48,164 nucleotides of DNA from Welwitschia mirabilis. Lineage: Eukaryota > Gnetophyta > Gnetopsida > Welwitschiales. The position numbers were made by a program, and so were the translations under genes. This document shows positions 1 through 11,802 of this stretch, one piece after another (the first letter of the stretch is position 1; each line of letters starts with the position of its first letter). The stretch covers positions 237,300,979 to 237,349,142 of the forward strand of contig JBOZIK010000001.1 of NCBI GenBank assembly GCA_051453625.1, written 5' to 3'. Under the pieces are notes generated by a model. That model ran no database searches. It was given only the letters and a program-made list of their open reading frames with translations, and was not told where the DNA came from.

Positions 1-29
1 ATAAACAATTTTAATTAAATTCAAGATAC

Positions 30-535
30 TTACTTGAGTAATGATAATCTTTTTTTCCCTTTAAGTCTTCCTTGACAATGACACCAAAATGTTGTAATGC
101 ATATTTGTGCTTCTAATTCCAATATTTTAAAGATATATTTTAACTTGCAACACCTAAAAAACTAATAATCTAATGCACATAATACACATTTGCATAGAGG
201 GATTAATCCAAATGTTGTGCACTTAGAAAAGACNNNNNNNNNNNNNNNNNNNNNNNNNNNNNNNNNNNNNNNNNNNNNNNNNNNNNNNNNNNNNNNNNNN
301 NNNNNNNNNNNNNNNNNNNNNNNNNNNNNNNNNTTACTTGAGTAATGATAATCTTTTTTTACCCTTTAGGTCTTCCTTAACAATGACACCAAAATGTTGT
401 GATGCATATTTGTGCTTCTAATTCCAATATTCTAAAGATATATTTTAACTTGCAACACCTAAAAAACTAATAATCTAATGCACATAATACACATTTGCAT
501 AGTGGGATTAATCCAAATGTTGTGCACTTAGAAAA
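30..535. repeat. Direct duplication flanking a 100-N gap
   Basis: Bases 30-230 and 334-535 are the same roughly 200-bp sequence with only a few substitutions, separated by exactly 100 N (234-333). Both copies begin at ttacttgagtaatgataatc and end at cacttagaaaa. Because the copies abut a default-length gap, the likely cause is two overlapping contigs or haplotypes placed side by side. A real tandem duplication is also possible. No coding content is visible. Confidence 0.9.
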
Positions 536-1628
536 TACTTATAATAGAGAATTTGAAAATTTTAATTTAAAAAGAGAAAAAAATATATTTTTATATTTTT
601 CTTTATATTAAATGAAATTAAACAATGCAAGAGTAAAGACAAAATTTAATGTAATGGAATGAAATAAAAGCTAAATGAAATGTAGACTAAATCCAAATCT
701 AATGCAATTAATTAATCAAATTTCTAATCTATTATCACTTAAATTGCTTCTTATGGCCTATATTAATTACAAATTCATGTTACTTTCATTGCAATTAAGA
801 TAAGTCATAAGGAAAAAAGAATAAATCATTTGAAAAGAATTCCAATTCAATCAATATTTTTATTAACAAAGTTGAAGTAAATCCACTTATAAAAATAACT
901 TCTTAATGGAATATTCACTTCCTAAAATCAAGGTAGTTATTCTCAAGTAGGATATATTTCCTTACCTCCAATAATCTCCAATCATCATAAGAATTTAGAT
1001 GAAAATAAATGATTTATAATAAGGTCTAAGAGGGTCTATCTATAGGTTGGAATGAATGCTTAAGGGTCACTAAGGTTTGTGAATTAAAAATGCATAATTA
1101 AGATCTATTATTTTATAATAATTCGATTAGTTTTACAACTTTGTTGTTTATTGTCCTTCATGTCATATCCACAACATGGTGGATGACCACTCCAATGGCC
1201 AATTGATGCTCAGCATGTGCCAATCATCAAACTTGTGTATACCATCATCTATATGTCATCCTAATGACATAGGTAATGACTACTAAATCCTATCCATTTG
1301 CACTTATTTAAATATTCTCTTGTAATGGTCATTCTAATGATAGACTAAACAAATATAATTCTACCTCGGTCATCCCAACAACATGCATAAGTCTCCCAAA
1401 TGACATAGTGAATGACCAATTTTTCTTAGTTAACTTGATCTTGATCATTGTGCTTTAATCCATCATCATGTAAAAATAGCTAGTTATGTTGTAATTTGGT
1501 GAATTTCATGACCTACATGGAAGATTTTCATAATTTTCATACATCCTTGAAAAACATCTCAATAGGATCTAAAAATGTGATTTACAAGTGTGTTAAATGG
1601 GTCTATTTGGCTTTCAACATATGTAAAT
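536..1628. other. Unassigned AT-rich DNA with clustered ATGAC/GTCAT motifs
   Basis: No reading frame or recognised domain is visible. Between about 1,150 and 1,440 short motifs of the type GTCATCC, ATGAC and GGATGACC recur in both orientations, including the small palindrome TGTCATCCTAATGACA at about 1,254-1,269. Similar motifs recur at 44,740-44,790 and 45,870-46,020, next to a gypsy gag. An LTR relic is therefore possible, but the two regions do not align over any length by eye. Confidence 0.4.
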
Positions 1629-2115
1629 CTAATATATGAAATATAAAAAGGTAAATAATTAACAAGAACTTTAAGGGGATATTACATTATTAACATGCCA
1701 ATCCTTGATGATCACATAGTGATGTAAATTTAATATAAGTAGGCTAAGAGATCAAATAGTTAATTAAAATTTCAAAGGAGTATTACAATGTTCACATGAT
1801 AGCTCTAAATGATCAAAAGTAATGCAAAGGTAATATAAATAGTTCATGAGGTCAAATAGATAACTATAAGTTTAATAAGTATACATTATTAACATGATAT
1901 TCCTAGATGACTATGGAGTAATGCAAAGCTGACATAAATGGCTCAAAAGATCAAATAATTAACTAGAATTTCAAGGGAAATGTTATACTACTAATATGAT
2001 AGTTCTAGATGATCATAAAGTGATCCAAAGATAACATAAGTAGTTCATAAGGCCTAATAGTAAATTAAAATTTGAAGGGAACATCAAACTACTAACATCT
2101 TGATGATATCATTAT
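1629..2115. repeat. Tandem array of about five 100-bp units
   Basis: Units start near 1,629, 1,730, 1,830, 1,929 and 2,030, so the period is 99-101 bp. The last unit is incomplete or diverged. Each carries the same ordered landmarks: a taata(c/t)ata(a/t) start, a 'gatcaaata' block, 'attaa-aatttcaa', 'actaacatgat' and 'gatgatcat..agtgatgcaaag'. Copies differ at many positions, so the array is old. No coding frame is shared between units. Tandem arrays of this size are common in the non-coding parts of plant gypsy elements, and a gypsy gag relic begins about 650 bp downstream, but a link is inference. Confidence 0.8.
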
Positions 2116-2767
2116 ATTTACAATCCAGCTAGATCCTATCAATAGTAAACATAGTAATGACATAAACATTTTACTAATAAAAGTTAAGATTTTTAAATAA
2201 AACGTATGATATTAAGTGTGTGCTAAATACGAAAGTAGTTAAATAATTTTAACTCCCCAAAAAAGTATTCAAACAACTAAATTGTTTAGTCTATGAAAGG
2301 TAGTTTGTAGCAGTAACAAAGGGAGAAATCCCCTCAGTAATACATACATTAGTAAATAATGTAGAACCATATGAATTCTCACATTACTACTCTAGAGTAA
2401 TATATTAAAGACATTCAACAATGATATAAAGTAAATTATGCAAGTGTTAAGGATTTAAAAAATGCAATGAATGATAAGCTTAATTATATCCTTAGAGTGC
2501 TTGAAATATGATCATGAATTAATTTAAGAGATTTATTTATAAGTCCAATAATCTCTTCAAGAATAAAATGAAAAAACAAAAAGTATAAAAAAGAATACTT
2601 CTCAATCTTCTAAATAACTAGTGGTGGAGGAACTTAATTGATGAGTATGATCATGCCATATTCATAGATTCCATAAAGTAGAAACTATTATGAAAGGCCA
2701 TAACATGTATAAATACATAAATAAAGTTCAAAATTACATGTACATTCATTCTTTAAAATCCTATAGA
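2116..2767. other. Unassigned AT-rich DNA
   Basis: No domain or repeat is recognised. It lies directly upstream of the gag relic at 2,768 on the same strand and could be that element's leader or N-terminal gag, but nothing in the sequence proves it. Confidence 0.4.
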
Positions 2768-3010
2768 AAGACACTAGAATGATTACAATATATTAAGAAC
2801 TATTTCAGTTTAGAGAATCGTAAGAATAATTTATATGATATATACATAATAATGTTTCTTATTGAATATGCTACGACATGATGAAGTTAATTTAGTAAAA
2901 TAATAAGTGATTAGGTTGAATGGATAAAGTTTACTAAGGAGTTCAAAAAGGCTTTTATCTTTGACTACTTTATCAAGGATAGATGAATGTATTTTAAATG
3001 TCCAAGAGTG
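2768..3010 (+). pseudogene. Ty3/gypsy gag fragment (retrotransposon gag domain)
   Basis: One plus-strand frame runs about 80 codons and reads as the central part of a Ty3/gypsy capsid domain: an alpha-helical block (KNYFSLENRKNNLYD), then ATT followed by two consecutive TGA codons at 2,879-2,884, then KFTKEFKKAFIFDYF. The family has two adjacent tryptophans where the TGAs stand, followed by a W..EFK..F....F motif that is still legible. Further stops are TGA near 2,780, TAA, TAG, and TGA after KDR. Capsid proteins of this family assemble the cytoplasmic virus-like particle; this copy cannot. No matching protease or RT is recognised downstream before the tandem array at 4,157, so it is a truncated relic. 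The lineage within Ty3/gypsy is not resolved. Confidence 0.72.
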
Positions 3011-4156
3011 GGTAGAAGTGTCTTAATGATAATTGAAAGCAAATTTAGAATTTAACAAAGTGCCAAATGTAGTTGAATTAAAAGGAGCTTGGTAATGATT
3101 TTATTAGCATTATTTAATTTTGACTACAAAATAATATTTATTTACTAGAACTCAAGCCTTCATATGAAGCATATGGAAAGACTAAATATTATATAGAGGT
3201 AAAACAAATATCTCTAATAACTAATTAAATAAAAACCATGGTTAACTACAAATGACACTAAAAAGTCTTTAATTTTAGCCCTGGTTCATGATTCCAAATT
3301 AAGTACTAGTTTCTATTAAGATGTTTTAATTGAATGATCTCTTTATGATCAATTTAGTTAGGGAAAAAAATAGTTTATAAGATGTAATTATCTAGATTTA
3401 TTTGTGTATAATGATAAAAATTAATAAATCCTTGATTAGTGAAGAGAAACATCCTAAGGATGAAAAATTTAAAGATAAATAAATCTAGAAACAACATGTT
3501 CTTATAAAATAATAATAGTTTGAGGATGAATAATAAGACTAAGGAGGGAAATTCTATAATGATTTCAAAACCTCATATGAGAATTGTCATCATTTGTTAA
3601 GGATTTTATAATTAATTAATAAATATTTAAATAATATAATAACCATTGAAGGATTATGACCCTTGTACAAGAATCATTTTATAGAGTCACATCATTTCAC
3701 TAATGTTAAATGAGGGGCTTAAAAATGTAAAGGACATGCATGTGGTTTACATAGAAGCATACTAGGTTCTCGTCAAAATATCCTAGTGTAGTAGTTCTAT
3801 AGACTAGATCTTAAAGGAAGTATGACCTAGTAGGATCACCATACCAAGACCTTGCATTTTCTACTAGCCAAGTCATAAGCCTTACTTTGGGAGTGATTAT
3901 ATAATAAATATAAGTTTTTTTTTTCCTTTAATCTATAATGCTTTTTCTTATTCTAATAAAGACATAATAATCCTTTAGTTTTTATTATTCTTAAATGGTA
4001 TTTTCATTTTACCAATGAATGTTTTTTTACCTTAATATCATAAAAGATAATGGAAATGTTACATCTATAGATACTAAGTTATAACTATAGTGTTTTATAT
4101 TAATTATACAATATTTAGTTTAGAATTAGATTGTCCTATAGAGATTACATCAAAAG
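3011..4156. other. Unassigned AT-rich DNA downstream of the gag relic
   Basis: Weak frame-shifted traces of a basic, gag-tail-like sequence can be imagined around 3,400-3,760, but no zinc knuckle, protease or RT motif is convincing. Otherwise there is nothing but AT-rich DNA and a T run at 3,917-3,926. Confidence 0.4.
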
Positions 4157-4940
4157 CATGACATTCTATATTAATTCCTTAACATTTAAATAACTCAAGA
4201 ATAGAAACATGACATTATCTATGAAGTTTTTAATCATTTGATAGCTTTTATTTGAGGCTATGATATCTATTTAGTTAAAATTAGAAGCATGACACCTTAT
4301 ACTAGATAAAATAATCTTTCACTCAACTAGAATCAAAACATTGAAATCCTATATTAGGTTCTAATTTTAACTAAATAAATAATAGAATCATAACATCTTA
4401 TGTAGTTATTAATCTTTTAATAACTTATATTTAAATTCATGACATCATATACTAGATGAATGACCTTTAATTAATCATAATTAGAAGAATGACATCTTGT
4501 ACTAAGTATTTAACATTACACTAATCTAAGAATAGAATCATGATACTCCATATGGAGTTACTACCCTTTGAGTTACTTCTATTTGAAATCATAACATTCC
4601 ATAATAGATGAAAAACATCCTATGTAATCATAGTTAAAATTATGACATCCTATACCAAGTTTTTAAGCTTCTAGTAACTCAAGAATAAAATCATGATACC
4701 TTATATGAAGTTATTAATATTTTAATAACTCCTATTTTAAATCATAATGTATATACTAGTTTAACAATCTTCTATTCAATTGTAATTAGAATCATGATGC
4801 CTTATACCATGTCCTTAATCTTTCACTCAGTTAAAATTAGAATAATGACATCCTATACTAAATGAATACCCTCTGAGTTAATCATAATCAAGATCATAAT
4901 ATCCTATACTGAATGTAGGCTAAAATGAATTACAATCAAG
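4157..4940. repeat. Minisatellite-like array of 50-51-bp units with A-B-C higher-order order
   Basis: About 16 units start at 4157, 4208, 4259, 4288, 4339, 4389, 4438, 4488, 4539, 4590, 4641, 4692, 4743, 4793, 4844 and 4895. Most begin with a form of catgacatc(c/t)tata; one unit is only 29 bp. Three variants can be told apart by their 3' halves: A ends ctcaagaatagaat, B ends cttctatttgaaat, and C carries atactagatgaa and ends atcataattagaa. The order is A-B-C(short)-C-A-B-C-A-B-C-A-B-C, then mixed or C-like units, so the larger repeat is about 152 bp. Units are well diverged. No conserved reading frame is visible. Confidence 0.85.
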
Positions 4941-6132
4941 TGTCAGATTAATTATAACTAGAGTTAAATCAAATTTTAATCAAATATTACTTTAGTTATA
5001 CATTAGTATTACTTCATTATCACCTAACTTGGGTACAAGATGTGGTAAGTCTTTTTACCTTATGGCAATCTTTCTTCTACTTTTCATGAGGTAATTATAA
5101 CTCCTTTTCTCCTATTATTATTTTAATGTTTTACTTTAATTATAATTATCTTTTTAAATTTTCCACTTAACTTTGAATCCTTTATTTTTATAAGTGTTAA
5201 AGATATTAGGATCTGGAATCAATTTTTTCAATCCAAAATTTCTAAATATCTTCAAATCATTTCCTATTAATTTAAAATATTACCTTCATTAAACATAAAA
5301 ATATGTCTTCTTATAAATATTTTCTAATATCAAATAAATTACTTGAAACTTATATTTTATAAATGAGGAGTCCTATAATGTATTCATTCAACTATAATTT
5401 GAAGGATATTAGAGTTATAATTTTTTGATTCCATTTTATTTTCTAGTTTCAATTTCAAATTACCAAATATTTAGATGAATCTTTATTATATATATGCTTC
5501 TTTTAATTTAATTCTTATTATTTTAATCATTCATATCTATTTAGGCTATAGATTACCCGTAAATTCATTAATGATACTCTTAGCTTTTTTGATAATTCTC
5601 TTCAATCTTAAAGATTATCAAGTTACTAGCTTGAGAAATGATAAATTTTTAAGCCAATATTTTATTATTATATTAATAGCAAACTCCACTAATAAGGATG
5701 TCATGAAGTCCTTTAAGAAAAATGTTTAGTTTCTTACTATGCTACACATGATTAATTAATAGCTTATTATGGTTTTTTTATTTTATTCTTTCTAAGTTAC
5801 TAAAATATATAATTTATCTCTTACTATTAGCTCATGATAAGAATGTTTTATTTAATTAGAGTTATAATATTTATTTCAAATTTTTTATCTCAATTTAAAA
5901 AAGCCAAAACCAATGTCAATATAGGGTATATATCTTATTTAAAGCTATTTTCTTATTTTCCTTTTTTTCTTGCCTTTTAGTTATGAAAGTGAAGGAGCTT
6001 TTTCTAATATTTAGTGAATTTATGTTTTTAAGTTTTTGATGATAAACCATTCTAAATTATCCTTACTTTATTCTGATGACTTTACTTCCCATTTTAATAA
6101 GGAGAAAGGGAATAAGAGTGAATCTACTTTAT
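4941..6132. other. Unassigned AT-rich DNA
   Basis: I see no gene or repeat family. An 84-codon open frame at 5,475-5,729 (+) has low-complexity Ile/Leu/Asn-rich composition expected by chance in AT-rich DNA, and no motif supports it. Confidence 0.4.
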
Positions 6133-6340
6133 TTCTCTCTCCTCCTCTCCCTTTCCCTCTCTCTCTCTCTTTCCCTTCCTCCCTCTCTTCCTCTACCTCT
6201 CTCTCTTCCTCTACCTCTCTCTCTCTCTCTCTCTCTCTCTNNNNNNNNNNNNNNNNNNNNNNNNNNNNNNNNNNNNNNNNNNNNNNNNNNNNNNNNNNNN
6301 NNNNNNNNNNNNNNNNNNNNNNNNNNNNNNNNNNNNNNNN

Positions 6341-6408
<68 letters not shown>
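6133..6408. repeat. (CT)n microsatellite with a 100-N gap
   Basis: A pyrimidine-rich lead-in from 6,133 passes into pure CT dinucleotides on both sides of a 100-N gap at 6,241-6,340. The gap is explained by the tract itself, so its true length is unknown. Open frames across it in both strands encode only Ser-Leu or Arg-Glu repeats and are not genes. Confidence 0.95.
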
Positions 6409-6411
<3 letters not shown>

Positions 6412-9400
6412 AAATTTTGGTTTCAAATAGTAAAGTCTCTTTTCTAATGGTAAGATGTTGCTTCATTCTTCTATTTTGTTTTATGTTTTTAATCTTAATA
6501 AAGATTTCTTTATTGTTATTTTTAGATGAAATAATAAGAAGAATACTTAACTAATACTCTGAGATAATATTTGTAAAGGATAGGTAAAAATTCTTTATTA
6601 CAAGCTCCTTAGTCTATCATTTAGAAAATTTAAGACAAGGAAGAGGAACCACTTCATCTATAACATAGCAAGAATAATTTCATAGTAATAATTTCTTATC
6701 CTTTATCTCTTCCTTATTTCTTTATCCCTTTATTTAGTTTTTTCTGATATCAATCATTACTTTTTTCTGTAATACTTTTAAAGGATACTTTTTCCTAATC
6801 TCTGCAGAAGAAAGGGAAGTCAAGAATGGATGAATACTTGGATATTTATTCTTGTACTAAAATAAATATTTTTTAAATCTTGACTTCTCTATTTAAACTA
6901 TAAATTCTAAGATACTCTAAATTAGAAGGTAATTAGTATAATGGATGATTAACTGTGATGAATTCTTGTAGACTAATGAATTCTTAGTGATGTCCTCTGT
7001 GGATCTAAGAATGTTTATCATGTTAGTGGGGATTAATATATTTATTCTATTTTTCATAGCATATCTTATTAATATGACTACTACTATAACATTTGTGACT
7101 TCTATTACTTTGTTATCTTCTATTACCTTCATCTTTAACATGAATAAGAGGTTTTATACCTTAGTATTAGAGATTGTTCTAAAAGAAGAAGGGATTATAT
7201 ATTATATTTAAAAATTCAAGATTTTGAAGAATATAATATTTATATTAGCAAGTTAATTCTTGCATTGAGATGATAATTTATTATACTAGAATCAATGGGG
7301 GTATAACTTTAATAAATATTTCTAGGTTATAACATTAGAATTTCTTTTTTTCATCTTCTTTTTTTTTTTTTTATTTTTTCTTTTACTCTTTTTATTTGTT
7401 TGATGATGCTTGAAATATCATATACTAAAATTTTAAGTTCATTATCAATGAGGTAAAGGTTAGATATTATATGTCTTAACATAAGGTATAATATTTGAAT
7501 CCATTGAACTTAAGGCTTAGGTTTTGAAGATAATATTTCTTTACTTTCCTATAAAAGAAAATTAAGAATTTATCTTTTCAACTAATATATTTTTTAGTAT
7601 TTATTTATTTATAGCTAGATATAAATTCGCTTTAATTGAAAAATCAAATAATGTAGAATAAGTCTACTTAGTTGGAGGAAATTATAGTAGATGAATCATA
7701 AAAGGATATGCACATGATACATCTCAGGTGTGTCTTTTATAGAGCCTTAGGGAGGCTAGTATTAGCTTATAAAGAACTTTATGCCTTTTATCACAAGAAT
7801 CATATGTTGAAGAAGCATTATCATTTATTCATTCAATGAATTTTATCATTATTAGATAATTTTTACAATTAATTTATAACCATGGATTATTTATTTACTA
7901 AAAAATCCAAAGACATGATTCTTTTCAATGTGCTAGAGAATTTGCTAGGTGGTTTCTATTTATGCTTCCTAGCATTATAAGGATTCTAATCATGAGTCAT
8001 GCATGTAGTTAATGGGAATTCCTTTGTGCATCATACATGATGCCTTTTCTTTAGAAAGACTATTATTACATAATGCATCTTTTTCTTTTGTTGGTGAAAT
8101 TATATTTTTACTTGTTTGTATAAATAATAGTTAAAAATTTTACATAATGGATCATTTTTCTTTGATATTGGTTTTGATATTTTAATGTCTTAAAACTACT
8201 TAATTGATTAAGTTAAATGTATTTATTAAAATAATAATGTAGAATTATAAATAAAGACATGAATATGTACATATATAAGAAAATATTAAATGTGGGCACA
8301 TTAAAAAAGAAAGGGAAAATTAATAATGTATTCATACTAATGAATGTTCTTTCTTTAATTCTAGTATTTGCTAAATCAAGGATCTAATTAAATGAACCAA
8401 GCAAGTAGTACTACCCTCATAGTGTAATACGCAAGACCAATATATTGGATCATAAGAACAAAAACTATTCTATGAAAATCCCATGTATGTCCTCTATTTA
8501 AACGATATAGTCCCTTTTAATATTGGTTAAAGGATGTGAAAATTTTTGTACCCCTTTTACAAGGGTTATGTCTCTTGGAGTATGGTTACAATTTCCACTT
8601 AATTAAAAAGTTTTCTTCTAATTAATTTAATAATAGCATATTTGACTTATTACAAAAGATAGATTATTTTACTTAAATTGATGGTTACATAATTTATTAT
8701 ATAATAATTTTAACATTTATATGGATACAAAATTACCTTATTAATATTATTATATTTATAGCATGTGGAACCATTTTTCTTGAAGTCTTGTGGTAAACTA
8801 TATATCAAAAAAGTTAAAATAAAGAAATAATATTTATTGGTTAGTTTAAATAGATACATTCTTTATAAGGGGATGAAAAAATGGATACTTTTCTTGTAAG
8901 ATAATTGATAGCTTGAAAAAACCTACTTTAAATTAACATTTTCAATATTTTTATGGCATGATTTATGATAAAATCTAATAATTTACGTCAAATTTAAAAT
9001 AATTTTGGAATAAAAGTTCTAATATTTTTCATTATTTTTATCAAAACTAAAGATGTTTGTTTATTATTTTATAACATATGCTTGTTATAGGGAAGTAAAC
9101 TTATAATAATGTTTGAGATGAGTTGTTTTCTATTCAGGTTTATTATAACATAATAGGTAGGATTTATCATAATGTAATAATTAAAAACACTCAAGATAAT
9201 TTAAATCCCTTGTATTTAAATGATAATGCAACAACTAACTAGATTTATCATGTCATGAAATCACGTGACAAAATAGTTGTTAATGAGTGAGATTAGGGTA
9301 TAATTTTTTTTTATTTTTCTAAAATATATCATGATAGTAAGAAAGACTAAAATCAACATGTGATAGAAAATTGGACTACATGCAATGTATTAGGATTAGT

Positions 9401-11802
9401 TGTCCAAGAGAAAATGGGTTATTAGGATAGCTAATTAAAATCTGTTTTGTAAAATTAATTCTATTAAATACATGACTAAATTTAACTAATGATATATAGT
9501 TAATTAATAATAAATTACATAGTAATATAAATCCAAAATAAAAATCATAATAAGAAATGAAAACAAAGTTGTTTCATAGGTGTAGTAATATATAATCCTT
9601 TAATAAAACTTTATAATAGTTCTCAACTAATTACAAGGAGAGTTTGTGATGATCCTCAGCCTCAAAACCCATTATATTGAAGATCCCAAATGAAAGGATG
9701 AAGATAGAAGGTAAGTACAAGATTGTAAAGAAATAGAGGTTTTGCCTTTTTTATATAAGATAAACTTAAAATGATCAAAAAGTATTGGGATGTAAAATAG
9801 TAAGTTAATTATATATTAATCATGTTTATGACTCTTACACATTATTATTACAAGATTTATAACTACATAGATAAAGTATAAATTCTTATAGATATTTATA
9901 ATGATTAAGAAAATGATTATAATTTGTCTTTGATAGCTATATATGGACTTTATTTACCTTATCTAATTCATTACTAGTTGACCCTCTAGTAGGGATTGAT
10001 TAATTATCTTAGGCTATTAACCATTAATCATGGTTACTTAATTATTCAATAGAAGATCTTATTCCACAATAAGTTGGCTAACTGATAATTCTTTCCTTGT
10101 TACTTATCTTTTATTTTTTGAAGTTTTAAACATATAATGCCTAGTGACTTGCCAGTAAGAACTAATTAACTGTCCATTGATTTTTCTATTTTCTTTAATG
10201 CATGATATTCATTTTCCTTAGTAAGTCTTCACTTAGTTTAAATTTTAAGCTTCAAGGATTATGAAATTCCTACAATGAAATATTTACTTTGCTATTTGAC
10301 TTTATCCATAATTTAGTTTATCATCAACAAAAAATTAGGATGTGAAATAACCTCCCCCTTTTTTATTAATGAAAATCAAATTCATCTATAATATCCTCCT
10401 CTAATTCTAAACTCCCCCTAAACCTAAGTACCTCACGAATAATTGATAAATCAAAACTTTTCTTATAAAGTTTCATACACTTTTATCAAAATATAATAAA
10501 TTCTTAGATATTTTAGTATTATGTTGCATGTCTTAATATTATATTACTAATAAGGTAACAACATGAAGAGAAAAAAGGCATGAAAGGTGTAATTAAAAAT
10601 TAGGAGATAGTTTCAATAACTTTACTAGTGATATGAAAAATTAAATAACACACAACTAATAAATTGAAAGTAGTTGGGAAAATCTAGACATGTTTGAGAA
10701 ATTAAAGAAACAAATTGCTAACACCATTTCTATATAAATAAACCAAATTAGAATAATCGTGATTCATTTTTGAAATCATTTTAGGTTGGAATACTAAATA
10801 TTAAAAAAGGATTCTAGCAGAAGAGATCATCATCTAGAAGTATTGTAAAGTAACTTCCAAATCATTATATCTACTACTACTAAAAATGAGAATACTTTAT
10901 ATTACCAAGTTTTTGTTAACTAATAGTAACACAAGTTTAACTATTATAAGAAGAATATCATATTATTATGCATATAATTTAAAAAACTTAAATTTAATTA
11001 TTTCATTTAGTTTAAATTAGTATTAAGATGATGCATTAGTTATACATAAGTGATGCACAAAGCAAGATAGAATTTCATATGCTCTTTTATCTACTTTTAC
11101 CCTAATTATTCTTAAATATTATAAATAGAGTAGAAGTTAACAAAATAACATGTACCAAAGATAGTTATTCTTGATATGAAATATGTTTTAATGCATAAAT
11201 AATATTTATTAGCATTAAAACCTTAAAAATAAACCTTCATAAAACTTTTTAATAATGAAGTGTGTGTACGTATGTGTTACTTCTAGTTAAATTTTCCAAC
11301 ATAATTTCTATGTAATTGTAGTTTAGATAGGAACATTTTAACAAGAATAGTTTACTATTTTTTATTATTTTTACTTATCAAGAAGGTTTGTTATTTTGCC
11401 ATTAAAACAAAACATTCAAGCCTTTTTAAAATTAAAACAATAAATATCCTTTTAATGAAAGATAAATAAGGAAAATGGAGAGATGATTAAGGAAGGTATG
11501 TACAGAATGCTAAAAAATACAAGTTGGATGAAAAAATTAGTGATGCTTTGAGAGTAGAAATCATTTCCTATGACTTCATAGAAGATATGACAACACTTAA
11601 AAGATCTTAATAAGAATAAGAAAATAAACTAAATCTCTTAATATAAACATACAAAAAGATAGGTAAGTGTCTAATGGTTGAAGGATTATCTTAGAATGAA
11701 GAAGAGAGTTTTGACTCAACTCATTTGATTATAGATTATTATATTCCTATCACATTTAAATGAAGAAAATTATTATAGATTATTATAGATTATTATATTC
11801 CT
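6409..11802. other. Long AT-rich stretch without recognised genes
   Basis: I read both strands and recognise no RT, integrase, gag or host domain. Notable local features: a T-rich run at 7,348-7,380; GCCTTAGGGAGGC at 7,744-7,756, beside a minus-strand CTATAAAA at 7,735-7,743; a possible LTR-start-like TGTGAAATAACCTCCCCC near 10,344; and a short direct repeat (gattattatattcctatca) at about 11,735 and 11,785. None is enough to name an element. Short overlapping open frames at 6,917-7,211 on opposite strands are AT-rich chance frames. Confidence 0.4.

Noticed and set aside
3400-3760. Possible gag tail with zinc knuckle and following sequence
   Set aside because: Only isolated Cys/His residues in different frames; the match is not better than chance.
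4157-4940. CRISPR array
   Set aside because: Regular 50-bp spacing prompted the thought, but the whole unit is repeated with no unique spacers, and the context is eukaryotic transposon DNA.
5475-5729. 84-codon plus-strand open frame
   Set aside because: Ile/Leu/Asn-rich low-complexity translation expected in AT-rich DNA; no domain, no homologous frame nearby, no context.
6036-6466. Four overlapping open frames on both strands around the CT tract
   Set aside because: They are translations of (CT)n and of N, giving Ser-Leu or Arg-Glu repeats.
6917-7211. Two overlapping antiparallel open frames of 74 codons
   Set aside because: Each is largely the antisense of the other; hydrophobic AT-rich composition and no recognisable motif.
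10344-10372. TGTGAAATAACCTCCCCC as an LTR start
   Set aside because: Resembles chromovirus LTR starts, but no polypurine tract precedes it and no second copy is present in the window.
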